Notes: a model not told the origin generated them from the sequence alone. Counted from the stretch's first letter, positions 39,276 to 48,546 are shown. The stretch is 64,000 nt of DNA from JAGGAG01 sp964638035 (GCA_964638035.1 CAZWXD010000018.1:1-64000); one strand, 5' to 3'. A program made the numbers and translations.

Positions 39276-42200
39276 TCAGTGGAAGTCGTGCCGCCGGGCG
39301 TGTTCCGCGCCCAGCGGGGCGTCCAGCACCTGGAACTCCTTCCCCCGCACGTTCACCACGCCCCCTTCCACCTGCAACGCTCCCCGCACCAGCAGCAGCG
39401 GGCTCCGTGCGATCAGCAGCGCCTGCGGCTCGTAGCGCTTCGGCGTGACCACCACGTTGACGTGCCCTGTTTCGTCCTCCAGGGTGAGGAAGACGAATCC
39501 CTTCGCCGTGCCCGGCCGCTGGCGACAGATGACGAGGCCGGCAACCAGCACCGTGCCCCCGTTCCTGCACGACGCCCCCGGCCCGTTGCCCGACCCGGTC
39601 GGGGATCCCGGGGCGCGCAGCTCCGCCGCTGTCAGCACGCCCAGCCGCCGCATCTCCGTCCGCAGGTGCGCCATCGGGTGGCCATTGAGCGAGAGCGCCG
39701 TCATCCGGTAGTCGGCCTCGGTGAGCTCGTACGGGCTCATCGCCGGCAGGGCGCACGGTGGCCCCGGTCGTGGGTGTTTCCCCGGATCCAGTGGTCCCGC
39801 GCGGCCTCGCGCCGCAGCGAGCACCTCCCAGAGCGCCGCGCGCCGGCGGCGATCCACCGGCTCGTGCGGCACCAGGGCATCGAGTGCGCCTGACTCCGCC
39901 AGCGCGCGGAGCGATCCGCGGTCGAGCCCCGTGCGTGCCACCACGTCGGCGATGGAGGTGAACGGCCCCGCCGCGAGGGCGGATTCGTACTTCTCCCTCG
40001 CGGCGCCGCCCAGGCCACGAATGGAGCGGAGGCCCAGGCGCACGGCCGGCGCCCCGGCTCGCCCGGTCGCCTGGGCCGGCTCCCGTTCCAGCGACGCATC
40101 CCACCGGCTCCGGGTCACGTCCACTGGCCGCACCGCCACCCCGTGCCGCCGCGCGTCCTCGATGAGGGTGCCCGGCGAGTAGAACCCCATCGGCTGGGCG
40201 TTGAGGATCGCGGCGGTGTACTCCGGCGCGTAGTAGTGCCGGAGGTACGCCGAGGCGTAGACCAGCAGGGCGAAGCTCGCCGCGTGCGACTCGGGGAAGC
40301 CATAGTCGGCAAAGGCATTGATCTGCTGGTAGATCCGCCTGGCGGTGTCGGCATCGATGCCGTTCTGCGCCATCCCCTGCACGAGCTCACCGGCGACCTG
40401 GGCCATCCGCTCGCGCGACCGCTTGTGTCCCATCGCGCGGCGCAGCTCGTCCGCCTGCCGCGGGGTGAAGCCTGCCGCGGTGATCGCCACCTGCATGCCC
40501 TGCTCCTGGAAGAGCGGGATGCCGAGCGTGCGCCGGAGCACTGGCTCGAGCATCGGGTGGGGATAGGTCACCTCCTCCTCGCCCGCGCGACGGCGGAGGT
40601 AGGGGTGCACCATGTCGCCCTGGATCGGCCCCGGGCGGATCAGCGCCACCTCCACCACCAGGTCGTAGAAGCAGCGTGGCCGCATCCGCGGCAGCGTGTT
40701 CTGCTGTGCCCGGCTCTCCACCTGGAAGAGCCCGATCGTGTCGGCGCGGCAGAGGTCGTCGTACACCGCCGGGTCGTCGGGTGGCAGCGACGCCAGGGTG
40801 AGCGACACGCCGCGCGCCTGGCGGATGTAGAGCAGGCAGTCCTGCAGCAGCGTCAGCATCCCGAGGCCCAGCAGGTCGATCTTGATGAGGCCCACCGGGT
40901 CGAGGTCGTCCTTCTCCCACTGGATGACGGTGCGGCCGGGCATCGAGGCGGGCTCGATCGGCACCACCCGCGAGAGTGGCTCGCGCGTGAGGATGAACCC
41001 GCCCACGTGGATGGACCGGTGCCGCGGCAGCTGGTGCAGCCCCTCCACCAGGTCGGGCAGCAGTGCCACCCGCGGGTCGGCGGGATCGAGCCCCGCCTTC
41101 ACCAGGATGGGCACCTCGCCAGTCGAGCCCAGCATGGAGGTGGCCGGGTTCCGCCGCTCGACGTGGTCGGGAACGGTGTGGGGGTCGGTGTAGCCGGCAT
41201 GTTGCCCCCCGCCCCGCAGTGCCCCGGCGGTGGCGCGGGCGCTGAACCGGTCGCTGAAGGCCGCCAGCGCACCGGCCTGCTCCACCGTGAACCCCAGGGC
41301 CCGCGCCGTGTCGCGCACGGCGCTGCGGCCGCGCCAGGTGATCTGCTCGCACACCATGGCCGCGTGCTCCCGCCCGTAGCGGTCGTACACGTACTGGATC
41401 ACCCGCTCGCGCTCCCGGTGCGCAATGTCGAGGTCGATGTCGGGCGGCTCGCGCCGGCCCTCGCTCAGGAAGCGCTCGAACAGCAGCGTCATGCGCACCG
41501 GGTCCACCGCGGTGATGCCCAGGCAATAGCACACGGCAGAGTTGGCGGCACTCCCCCGTCCCTGGCAGAGGATCCCGTTCCGGGCCGCGAAGCGGACGAT
41601 GTCCCAGACGATGAGGAAGAACCCCGCGAGCCCGAGCCGGGCGATGACGCCCAGCTCGTGCGCGAGCTGCGTGCGGTGTGCCCCCGACAGGGCGCCGGCC
41701 AGTCGCTCCCCTGCACCCTGCATCACCAGCCGGGCCAGGTACTCGTCGGCGCTCACGCCGGGCGGGAGGGGAAAATCAGGCAGCGAGGGCCGCAGTTCCT
41801 CCAGCCGGAAGGTGCACCGCTCCGCCACGGCGAGGGTGGCCGCGAGTCCTTCGGGTGCATGGCGCCATCGGGCCTGCAGTTCGGCGGGCGACTTGAGGTA
41901 CCACTCGTCACTGGGCCGGAGGCGGGTGCCCATCCGGTCCAGCGGCAACCCATGCCGCAGCGCGGTGAGGACGTCGTGGATCCGGCGGTCCCGGCGCTGC
42001 AGGTACAGCACCTCGTTGCTCACGATCCACGGCACGCCGAGGTACCGGGCCAGGTGCACCAGGCCGGCCACCACCTCCCGCTCCTCGGGAAGGCCATGGT
42101 CCCAGCACTCGATGACCAGCCGGTCGCCGAAGATGTCGTGCAGGCGGGTGGCATGCGCCCGTGCGCCGGCCGCATCGCCGGTGGCGAGGCGCGCGGCCAC

Positions 42201-42605
42201 CAGGCCCCGGGGGCCGCCGGTGAGGGCGATGAGCCCGTCGGCATGGCGGGCGAGCAGCTCCAGCGACACGACCGGCTCGCCCCGGGGTGCGTCCATGCGG
42301 GCGCGGGTGATGAGCGTGCACAGGTTGCCGTACCCGGCGGGCGACGTGGCCAGCAGCACCAGCGGGGCACGATACGCGGGATCCACATCCACCTCCGCAC
42401 CCACGATCGCGCCCACCTTCCGCTCTCGCCCCGCCTCGGCGAAGCGCACGATGCCGCCCAGGTCGTGCCGGTCGGTGAGGGCGAGCGCGGGAAGGCCCAG
42501 GTCGGCGGCCCGCTCCACCAGGGCCTCGGGAGTGGACGCCCCGTCGAGGAGGGAGAAGCAGGAGTGGCAGTGGAGCTCGGCGTAGGAGGACGGAGGGTTG
42601 TGCAC
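39276..42605 (-). CDS. dnaE2: Error-prone DNA polymerase III alpha subunit DnaE2 (ImuC)
   Basis: The 1109-residue protein begins with a PHP domain (AELHCHSCFSLLDGAS, LALTDRHDLGG). The C-family polymerase core has GRGSAANSAVCYCLGIT, the catalytic PDIDLDIAHRERERVI, and SIHVGGFILTREPLSRVVP. A helix-hairpin-helix region (LGLRSIRGLGGAAREKY) and an OB domain (GTVLVAGLVICRQRPGTAKG) close it. It lacks the tau-binding tail of the replicative DnaE. It performs translesion synthesis with ImuA/ImuB. GTG start directly after the imuB stop. Confidence 0.96.
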   Translation of the reverse strand: MHNPPSSYAELHCHSCFSLLDGASTPEALVERAADLGLPALALTDRHDLGGIVRFAEAGRERKVGAIVGAEVDVDPAYRAPLVLLATSPAGYGNLCTLITRARMDAPRGEPVVSLELLARHADGLIALTGGPRGLVAARLATGDAAGARAHATRLHDIFGDRLVIECWDHGLPEEREVVAGLVHLARYLGVPWIVSNEVLYLQRRDRRIHDVLTALRHGLPLDRMGTRLRPSDEWYLKSPAELQARWRHAPEGLAATLAVAERCTFRLEELRPSLPDFPLPPGVSADEYLARLVMQGAGERLAGALSGAHRTQLAHELGVIARLGLAGFFLIVWDIVRFAARNGILCQGRGSAANSAVCYCLGITAVDPVRMTLLFERFLSEGRREPPDIDLDIAHRERERVIQYVYDRYGREHAAMVCEQITWRGRSAVRDTARALGFTVEQAGALAAFSDRFSARATAGALRGGGQHAGYTDPHTVPDHVERRNPATSMLGSTGEVPILVKAGLDPADPRVALLPDLVEGLHQLPRHRSIHVGGFILTREPLSRVVPIEPASMPGRTVIQWEKDDLDPVGLIKIDLLGLGMLTLLQDCLLYIRQARGVSLTLASLPPDDPAVYDDLCRADTIGLFQVESRAQQNTLPRMRPRCFYDLVVEVALIRPGPIQGDMVHPYLRRRAGEEEVTYPHPMLEPVLRRTLGIPLFQEQGMQVAITAAGFTPRQADELRRAMGHKRSRERMAQVAGELVQGMAQNGIDADTARRIYQQINAFADYGFPESHAASFALLVYASAYLRHYYAPEYTAAILNAQPMGFYSPGTLIEDARRHGVAVRPVDVTRSRWDASLEREPAQATGRAGAPAVRLGLRSIRGLGGAAREKYESALAAGPFTSIADVVARTGLDRGSLRALAESGALDALVPHEPVDRRRRAALWEVLAAARGRAGPLDPGKHPRPGPPCALPAMSPYELTEADYRMTALSLNGHPMAHLRTEMRRLGVLTAAELRAPGSPTGSGNGPGASCRNGGTVLVAGLVICRQRPGTAKGFVFLTLEDETGHVNVVVTPKRYEPQALLIARSPLLLVRGALQVEGGVVNVRGKEFQVLDAPLGAEHARRHDFH

Positions 42606-44203
42606 TCAGTCCCACCATCCCTGGAGGAACCAGTCCGCGTTGCTCCGGTAGGCCAGGAACCGCACCCCGTCGCTGTCCCAGCTGCAGTAGTCCCGTGCAT
42701 ACGGATCGCACCACCAGTCGCCCGACAACCGCTCCAGCCCCGATTGCCCGGTGATCGGCCACGCACGCCCGCGCCAGGTGAACGTGGCGCCATCGCGGGT
42801 GATGGACTCCGCNNNNNNNNNNNNNNNNNNNNNNNNNNNNNNNNNNNNNNNNNNNNNNNNNNNNNNNNNNNNNNNNNNNNNNNNNNNNNNNNNNNNNNNN
42901 NNNNNNNNNNNNCATTCGCCCTGCCCGCGCGGTCGTCCCACTGTCCCCGCCGTTCCGGTGCGAACCTGTCCTGCATGACCGGTCGCACCACCGTGCCGGG
43001 CCCGAGCGCCGCGCGAAGCCGCGCGAAGGCAGCATCCGCCGCTGCCGGGTCGCGCCATCCCGTGTGCAGCAGGTCGCCCTGTTCGCCCGCGGCCGGCACG
43101 CGCTCCACCACCCGCACCATGAGGCCCGTCACTGGCGCCGGCATCGCCACGCCCTCCAGCGCCGCGCGACACTGCTCGTAGAGCGGCTCGAGCCGGGCCA
43201 GGGGGCGCGCCATCACGACGGTGATGGCGACGGGCGTCCCCTGCACTGCTCCCTCCTGCAATGCGAGCGCCGCCACGTCGAGGCGCAGCGCCACGTCCAG
43301 CCGCGCGATGGCCCGTCCCTCGGCGCGTGCCAGGTCAACCAGGCGCCCCAGGGCCGCACGCACCAGGAAGAGCACCGGCTCGAGGGTGTCGGCGGGCACC
43401 GGAAGCCCGAGCTCGACCGTGTCGTCGGGCACGGGAACCAGCAGCCGGGCCCGGCGATGATCCTCACCTCGCGCCAGGCGCCACGCCGCCAGTCCCGGCG
43501 GCCCGAAGCGCTGCTCCACGTCGCCGGGATCGAGTGACGCGAGTTCGCCAGCCACCGTGAGCCCGAGCGCACCCAGTGTCTCGCGCAGCCCGGCGTCCAT
43601 GGGAATGAGGCAAAGCGGCACCCGCTGCAGGAAGCGCTGGTCGCCCCCAGCCACGACATGGGTCGGGCGCTGGAGCCATGTCGCCGCCTGCGCGGCCACG
43701 CAGCTCGAGGCCAGGCCGGCCCGTGCGCCCGGATGCCACCGCACACCCACCGCGCGCACCGCAGCCACCATCCGCACCTCGGCGGGACCGGGCTGCCCTG
43801 CATGCTTCCGTGCCGCACCCGGAAGGCCGCCTGCACCGATCCACCAGGTGCCGGGATGCTCCGGTGTCACCTGCGGGCTCAGGGCAAGGAGGTCGGCACT
43901 GACCCGGTGTACGGCGTGGCGGACGCGCTGGATGTCCCAGGGGCGCACCTCGAGCCCGGCACACACCGCCTGTGCCGCCGAGACCGACATGCCCTGCAGC
44001 ACGCCAAGCGATGCCGCATGACGGGTGGCCAGGGCGATGCGGCCGGGCATGTCGGGATGGGACAGTGCGAGGGGAAGGTCATCCCAGTGCAGTGCTGCGC
44101 TGCCGGCCTCCCTGTCGCTGCGTTGCTTCCCGTCGCCCGCCAGCACCGCGCCGATCGGGAACCTCGGGATGCGCAAGCAGGCGACGCGGACGATGGATGA
44201 CAT
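42606..44203 (-). CDS. imuB: ImuB, Y-family polymerase-like mutasome protein, with internal scaffold gap
   Basis: The N-terminal part (from MSSIVRVACLRIPRFPIGAV) has the Y-family little-finger/palm layout but without the catalytic acidic triad, as in ImuB. Further readable pieces are ATRHAASLGVLQGMSVSAAQ and LGALGLTVAGELASLDPGDV, then FGPPGLAAWRLARGED. The part after the gap reads ITRDGATFTWRGRAWPITG, ERLSGDWWCDPYARDYC and ADWFLQGWWD, the conserved ImuB C-terminus. About 15-25 residues are probably lost in the N run, and the two sides are in different frames only because of the placeholder. It bridges the beta clamp and DnaE2. Confidence 0.88.
42813..42912. other. Scaffold gap (100 N) inside imuB
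   Basis: The run of exactly 100 N is a placeholder. The flanks do not share a duplicate end, unlike the gap at 25.2 kb. Comparison with the expected ImuB layout suggests only some tens of bases are missing, in the linker before the C-terminal domain. Confidence 0.9.
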
Positions 44204-44828
44204 GCTCGATCTCGATGCTGGAACGGGGGCCGCCGTGGACAACCTGCAGGTGCAGGGATGCCTGCGGCGGCGCGATGCCTCCCGTGCGCCGCCCGGCATG
44301 CCTTCCCGTGCCCCATCGGCGCTTCACCTCCAGCCGGACGGCTCCCCCGAGTTGCGAGACCGGCCCCTCACCCACCACCAGCAGCGTCGCGTCCTTGTCG
44401 CGCGCGAGTCCCACCAGGCGGAGCGCCGCCTGGCGGGAGAGTGCCGGTGCGCCATCCAGCACCACCAGGGCGAACGCCCCGCTCCGGAGCAGCACGTCGG
44501 CACACCACGCCCCGCGCGCCGCATCGCGCGGGCGCACCAGGCGGAAGTGGTCGCAGTCGAGCCAGGCCCATTCCGACGGGTCGAAGGTGCGCGACGCATC
44601 GACGCACGCCACGCCATCGGTGCGTGCCAGTGCTGCGGCCACCACCACCTGGGTAATGGCCAGGGTGCCACTGCCCAATGGACCCATCAGCTCGGTGAGC
44701 CGTCCCCTCGGCAGGCCCCCGCCCAGCGCTGCGTCGAGGGCGGTGATTCCCGTTGGCACCGCATCCACCTGCGGTGTGGGAGCAGGGACCACCTGGGCGA
44801 GGCGCGCCTTGAGTTGGGCGAGGGACAT
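44079..44828 (-). CDS. imuA: ImuA, RecA-like SOS mutasome protein
   Basis: The 249-residue protein starts MSLAQLKARLAQV. It has a RecA/SulA-like core: VPTGITALDAALGGGLPRGRLTELMGPLGSGT, LVVLDGAPALSRQAALRLVGLARDKDATLLVV and AVRLEVKRRWGTGR. The P-loop is degenerate (GPLGSGT). It is the first gene of imuA-imuB-dnaE2. The last 40 or so residues overlap imuB by 125 bases and look less conserved, so an indel near the 3' end cannot be excluded. Confidence 0.88.
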   Translation of the reverse strand: MSLAQLKARLAQVVPAPTPQVDAVPTGITALDAALGGGLPRGRLTELMGPLGSGTLAITQVVVAAALARTDGVACVDASRTFDPSEWAWLDCDHFRLVRPRDAARGAWCADVLLRSGAFALVVLDGAPALSRQAALRLVGLARDKDATLLVVGEGPVSQLGGAVRLEVKRRWGTGRHAGRRTGGIAPPQASLHLQVVHGGPRSSIEIEHVIHRPRRLLAHPEVPDRRGAGGRREATQRQGGRQRSTALG

Positions 44829-44833
44829 ATACC

Positions 44834-44848
44834 GAATAAAACCCGAAG
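44834..44848 (-). promoter_or_regulatory. Possible LexA-type direct repeat upstream of imuA
   Basis: Six bases upstream of the imuA ATG the minus strand reads CTTC-GGGTTTT-ATTC, which has the spacing of the alphaproteobacterial LexA box GTTC-N7-GTTC. It lies in a short AT-rich stretch that is unlike the surrounding sequence. imu operons are usually LexA-controlled, but the LexA motif of this lineage is unknown to me, and the match is imperfect. Confidence 0.35.
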
Positions 44849-44895
44849 ATCGAGGGTGGGCAAGACCGCCCCATTCCCACGGCCCCCGAAGCCGC

Positions 44896-45159
44896 TCAGC
44901 CCGCGCTGGACAGCTTCAGCCCGACGATCCCCGCTACCACGAGGACGATGCTGGCCATCTTGATTGGTGTTGCCGACTCGCCAAAGATGAGGATGCCGGC
45001 AATGGCCGTCCCCACCGCCCCGATGCCAACCCAGGTGGCGTAGGCCGTGCCGAGCGGGATGGTCCGGAGTGCCAGGCTGAGCAGGAAGAAGCTCGCGCCC
45101 ATCGCCGCGATGGTGAGGAGCGACGGCCCCAGCCGGGTGAAGCCATCGGTGTACTTGAG
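44896..45159 (-). CDS. SMR family multidrug efflux protein, N-terminus lost in gap
   Basis: The readable part begins LKYTDGFTRLGPSLLTIAA at the gap edge and continues FFLLSLALRTIPLGTAYATW, VGIGAVGTAIAGILIFGES, and ASIVLVVAGIVGLKLSSAG. This is the second to fourth helices of an EmrE/SugE-type small multidrug (quaternary ammonium or guanidinium) exporter. The first helix with the essential Glu (about 15-20 residues) lies in the N run. ATG 45102 is an internal Met, not the start. Confidence 0.88.
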   Translation of the reverse strand, partial: LKYTDGFTRLGPSLLTIAAMGASFFLLSLALRTIPLGTAYATWVGIGAVGTAIAGILIFGESATPIKMASIVLVVAGIVGLKLSSAG

Positions 45160-45259
45160 NNNNNNNNNNNNNNNNNNNNNNNNNNNNNNNNNNNNNNNNN
45201 NNNNNNNNNNNNNNNNNNNNNNNNNNNNNNNNNNNNNNNNNNNNNNNNNNNNNNNNNNN
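45160..45259. other. Scaffold gap (100 N) before the SMR gene
   Basis: A placeholder run separates the end of the CLC channel gene from the body of the SMR gene. The missing bases should hold the SMR start, its ribosome-binding site and a short spacer, about 60-100 bases if the SMR protein has normal length. Confidence 0.9.
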
Positions 45260-45261
45260 GG

Positions 45262-47151
45262 TCATTCCTGGTCGTCGCGGCGGAAGAAGGGAAGGTTCCG
45301 GGAGGGGGCCTCGGGTTGGTACTCGGCGATGCGCGCCCGGTAGCAGGAGAGCACGTCGCTCCGCGTGAGCATGCCGATGACGCGCGGCTCCCCCACGCGG
45401 TTCACCACCGGCAGCCGCCCGATGTCGTGGTTGACCATGTGGTCGGTCGCCTGGCGGACGGTGCAGTCATCGTACACGAACCGTGGCAGTTGCCGGAGCA
45501 GGCTCGCCACGCCGTCGCCCTTCGCATCGGTGGAGAGGAGGTCGCGCCGGGTGAGGACGCCGACCAGGTGATCCTCGTCGTCCACGACCGGGAACCCCTG
45601 GTGCGAGCTTCCCGGCGCGCCCGAGGCAATCCAGTCCTGCACCTCGCCCACGCGCTGGGCCGTGCGCAGCACCGTGACCGGGCTGGAGGCGACGTCGCGA
45701 ACGAGGACGAGGTCGAGCGGGTCGGTCGCATATTCGCTCGGCGCCTGGACGCCGCGGCGCGCGATCTTCTCGGTCATGATGGTGTTGCGCATCGTGAGCG
45801 AGGAGACGAGGTACGCCGCCGCACACCCGCCCAGGAGCGGCAGCAGCGCCGCCGGCTGCAGCGTCGTCTCGAACGCGAAGATGGCGGACGCCAGCATCGC
45901 GCGGGATGCACCCGCAAAGAGTGCCGCCATGCCCACCAGCCCCGCGATGCGCACGTCGATGCCCGCACGGGGCAGGAGTGCCGCCATGCCGCCCCCGGCC
46001 AGGACGCCGGCCCCGCCGCCGATCGTGAACAACGGCGCCAGCGTCCCGCCAGACGTGCCGCTCCCCAGCGCGATCGACCAGGACAGGAACTTCATGATGC
46101 AGAGGAAGGCGACCGCCTTGAGCGGCAGGTCGTTGGAGAGGATCGCCGAGATGTTGTAGTAACCCACCCCGAGCGTGTCGGGTGCGACATAGCCGATCAC
46201 GCCCACGGCCACGGCGCCCAGGGCGGGCCACCACATCCAGTGGATGGGCAGCCGCTCGAAGCGATCCTCGACCGCATACACGGCCCGTGTCACGGCGGCG
46301 GCCAGCAATCCCATCAGGGCGCCGAGGGCCACGTAGAAGGCGAGTGCGCCCAGGGGCGCCGGCCCCACGTCCGGCATCCCGAACGCGGGTTGCGGTCCCT
46401 CGAACGCAATGCGCATCCCGGTGGCCACGGTCGCGGCCAGCGCCACCGGGATGATGGAGCGGGGGCGATACTCGAACAGCAGCAGCTCGACAGCGAGGAG
46501 CACGGCGGAGACGGGGCTGCCGAAGGTGGCGGCCATGCCGGCGGCAGCACCCGCGCCGAGCAGGGTCTTCCGCTCGGCGGGACTGCAGCGGGTGAACTGG
46601 CCGAGGAGCGAGCCCAGCGCACCACCGGTGGCGATGATCGGGCCCTCGGCGCCGAACGGCCCGCCGGTGCCGATCGCGACGGCGGAGGAGAGCGGCTTCA
46701 GCACCGTGACCCTGGCGGGCATGCGGCTCTGGTTGGTGAGGATCTGCTCCATCGCCTCGGGAATGCCGTGCCCGCGAATCGCCCGCGACCCGTAGCGCGC
46801 CATGAGCCCAACCAGCAGGCCGCCCACCACGGGCACCAGGATCACCCACGGTCCGAGTGCCGGGACGGCATGGGCTGGCGCCCGGTTTTCCAGCGAGAGG
46901 CGGCCAAAGAAGGCCAGGTTGGTGACGAAGGCAATCAGCCACATCAGCAGCAGGGCGATGACGGCCGACCCCAGGCCCAGCACGCTCGCCAGTACACAGA
47001 TGCGCAGGGTGCGCTGGTCGATCGGCGAGCGCGAGCCAGGCACCTGGGCGGCATCTACCACGAGGTCCAGCGATGGCGATACGGCGAGGCCGTCCAAGTC
47101 GCCGGGCCGGGCCCGGCCGGGGCCCGCCAGTCCTCCTTCCTCCTGCGGCAT
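45262..47151 (-). CDS. CLC-type chloride channel/antiporter with CBS pair
   Basis: The 629-residue protein has a CLC core (residues 50-450). The anion-site motifs are GHGIPEAM, GTGGPFGAEGPIIATGG with the gating Glu, and GSGTSGGTLAPLF. Two CBS domains follow: residues 480-545 (VRDVASSPVTVLRTAQRVGE, GFPVVDDEDHLVGVLTRRDL) and 550-615 (GRLPVVNRVGEPRVIGMLTR), which may sense nucleotides. The proton-coupling Glu cannot be assigned with certainty, so channel versus H+/Cl- antiporter is open. It is seven bases downstream of the haem-protein gene. Confidence 0.94.
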   Translation of the reverse strand: MPQEEGGLAGPGRARPGDLDGLAVSPSLDLVVDAAQVPGSRSPIDQRTLRICVLASVLGLGSAVIALLLMWLIAFVTNLAFFGRLSLENRAPAHAVPALGPWVILVPVVGGLLVGLMARYGSRAIRGHGIPEAMEQILTNQSRMPARVTVLKPLSSAVAIGTGGPFGAEGPIIATGGALGSLLGQFTRCSPAERKTLLGAGAAAGMAATFGSPVSAVLLAVELLLFEYRPRSIIPVALAATVATGMRIAFEGPQPAFGMPDVGPAPLGALAFYVALGALMGLLAAAVTRAVYAVEDRFERLPIHWMWWPALGAVAVGVIGYVAPDTLGVGYYNISAILSNDLPLKAVAFLCIMKFLSWSIALGSGTSGGTLAPLFTIGGGAGVLAGGGMAALLPRAGIDVRIAGLVGMAALFAGASRAMLASAIFAFETTLQPAALLPLLGGCAAAYLVSSLTMRNTIMTEKIARRGVQAPSEYATDPLDLVLVRDVASSPVTVLRTAQRVGEVQDWIASGAPGSSHQGFPVVDDEDHLVGVLTRRDLLSTDAKGDGVASLLRQLPRFVYDDCTVRQATDHMVNHDIGRLPVVNRVGEPRVIGMLTRSDVLSCYRARIAEYQPEAPSRNLPFFRRDDQE

Positions 47152-47157
47152 CGGCTC

Positions 47158-47388
47158 CTACTTGCGCCAGTAGTTGTTGGCGGCGGCGACCGTCTGGAAG
47201 TTGATGGCCACGACCTGCGACGCCGCGGTGAGCGCTTCCGCGCTCTCGGCGTAGGCCGGGCGGAGCTTATTGAGGATGGTCGTGTCGGGCTGGGTGTACT
47301 TGACGCCGCGACGGCTCAGCGTAATGGCGAGCTCGAACCCGGCCTGCGGGGTGTCAGTGATCAGTGAAGTCAGCCAGATATCGGACAT
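47158..47388 (-). CDS. Hexameric tyrosine-coordinated haem protein (HTHP)
   Basis: ATG 47388 follows GGAGGAG and gives 76 residues. TDTPQAGFELAITLSRRGVK, YTQPD and LNKLRPAYAESAEALTAASQ, then VVAINFQTVAAANNYW match HTHP (PF11534). This rare small protein forms a hexamer with one haem per subunit bound through Tyr, with peroxidase and weak catalase activity. Some members have a signal peptide; this one does not appear to. It may protect against peroxide together with the neighbouring genes, though that is inference. Confidence 0.88.
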   Translation of the reverse strand: MSDIWLTSLITDTPQAGFELAITLSRRGVKYTQPDTTILNKLRPAYAESAEALTAASQVVAINFQTVAAANNYWRK

Positions 47389-47428
47389 GAACCACTCCTC
47401 CTTGGGGAAACCGGCAATTCCGGGTGGC

Positions 47429-47446
47429 GGCACCGATGACGGTGCC
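47429..47446 (-). terminator. Perfect hairpin between cupin and HTHP genes
   Basis: GGCACCG and CGGTGCC form a seven-base perfect stem around a four-base loop, after the cupin stop and 41 bases before the HTHP start. No T run follows, so it could be a Rho-independent terminator only in a relaxed sense, or a leader structure of the HTHP mRNA. Confidence 0.35.
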
Positions 47447-47488
47447 GGGGAACGCCGGGGTCAGGGCACGGCAGGCAGCGGCAATGCG

Positions 47489-47893
47489 TCAGCCCGCGTG
47501 GCTGCCGCTCCCGGGACCCTTGCAGACAGTGAGCAGCATCGAGCTGGCCGTGAGCGCGTGCACCGAATGCAGTACACCGGGTTCCAGCGCCACGAGGTGG
47601 CCCTCGGGGAGGTCGTGGCTGGCGTCGCCCGCGGTCACGAGCAGCTGTCCCGAGAGCGCCTGGATGATCACGACGCCGTCCGCGCGGTGCTCCTTGAGGA
47701 ACCCGCGCGCCTCGAAGTCGAAGGCCAGCACCGTCACCGGACCCCGGCGGAAGATGGCGATCTGCCGGTGCCCGGCCACGGCGTGGTGCGGTTCCAGGCG
47801 CAGGGCCGCGAGCGTGGCCGGGAGGTCGAACTGCTGTACCGGGGCCGCGAAGCGGTCCTCGGGATGGGGTCGCAGGCGCTGGGCGTCGGGCAC
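47489..47893 (-). CDS. Cupin domain protein
   Basis: GTG 47893 follows GGAGG and gives 134 residues. A single cupin barrel reads VTVLAFDFEARGFLKEHRAD, GVVIIQALSGQLLVTAGDAS, LPEGHLVALEPGVLHSVHAL. Metal ligands may be the His in KEHRAD and the His of GVLHSV, while the usual HxH is incomplete. Such small cupins often act as ligand sensors or anti-sigma-like domains. Function is unassigned. Confidence 0.83.
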   Translation of the reverse strand: MPDAQRLRPHPEDRFAAPVQQFDLPATLAALRLEPHHAVAGHRQIAIFRRGPVTVLAFDFEARGFLKEHRADGVVIIQALSGQLLVTAGDASHDLPEGHLVALEPGVLHSVHALTASSMLLTVCKGPGSGSHAG

Positions 47894-48012
47894 TGGTCCT
47901 CCAGGGGGCGGAGCGGAGGGGGGGGAACCTTTCGAACGTAAGGCCGGTGCCACCTGCGGGCTAGGGGTTTGTGCAGGCGGGACGCGCAGTGCCGTGTGCG
48001 CGCGTCGCGCAA

Positions 48013-48546
48013 TCAGCGATCCATGATGGGGAGGTAGGCCCGCCACGGGCCCACGGCGTCGCGGTACTGCTTCGCCATCACGCGCGCCGCCTGCGCCAGG
48101 TGCGAGAGGTCGTGCGCCGCCCACGTGGCGAGGAGTTGTGCCAGGGAGACCGGCCCCAGCTCGGGATGCCGACCCATGAGGCCAAGCTCGCGTGCACCGA
48201 GGTTCCACTCGCGGAGCGTGGCGAGGTTCTCCGTGCGCAGCGTCGTGAACTCATCCAGCAGCTGGCCCATCGTCTTGCCCCTGCTCTCCTCGACCTGCGC
48301 GAACCGGTCATAGGGTTCGAACGCCTGGCCCGGCACCTGGGCCAGGACAATGCGCGCCCGGGGCACCCAGTCGGTGCGTTCCCCGTGGACCAGGTGACCG
48401 ATGATGTCGAACGGACTGAAGGTGTTGGGGCCCTCGTTGGGCGTGGTCCACTCCAGCGGCAGGCCACTCAGCAGTGCGCGGAAAGCACCGGGAGTGCGCT
48501 CGAGGATGGCCACGGTGCGCTCGAGCGTGGCCGCAGCCTCGTTCAC
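48013..48546 (-). CDS. DinB superfamily protein
   Basis: GTG 48546 overlaps the stop of the upstream hydrolase (GTGA) and gives 177 residues. The four-helix DinB/YfiT-like pattern includes FSPFDIIGHLVHGERTDWVP with the first His, TFTLRTENLATLREW-type middle helix, and LLATWAAHDLSHLAQAARVM with the second HxxxH pair. Members bind a divalent metal and include thiol-dependent transferases (bacillithiol, mycothiol) but many are unassigned. It is co-transcribed with the hydrolase. Confidence 0.87.
   Translation of the reverse strand: MNEAAATLERTVAILERTPGAFRALLSGLPLEWTTPNEGPNTFSPFDIIGHLVHGERTDWVPRARIVLAQVPGQAFEPYDRFAQVEESRGKTMGQLLDEFTTLRTENLATLREWNLGARELGLMGRHPELGPVSLAQLLATWAAHDLSHLAQAARVMAKQYRDAVGPWRAYLPIMDR

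Noticed and set aside
40143..47367. Two long plus-strand frames opposite dnaE2, imuB, SMR and CLC genes
   Set aside because: They mirror the third positions of the real minus-strand genes, cross N gaps and carry no recognisable domain.
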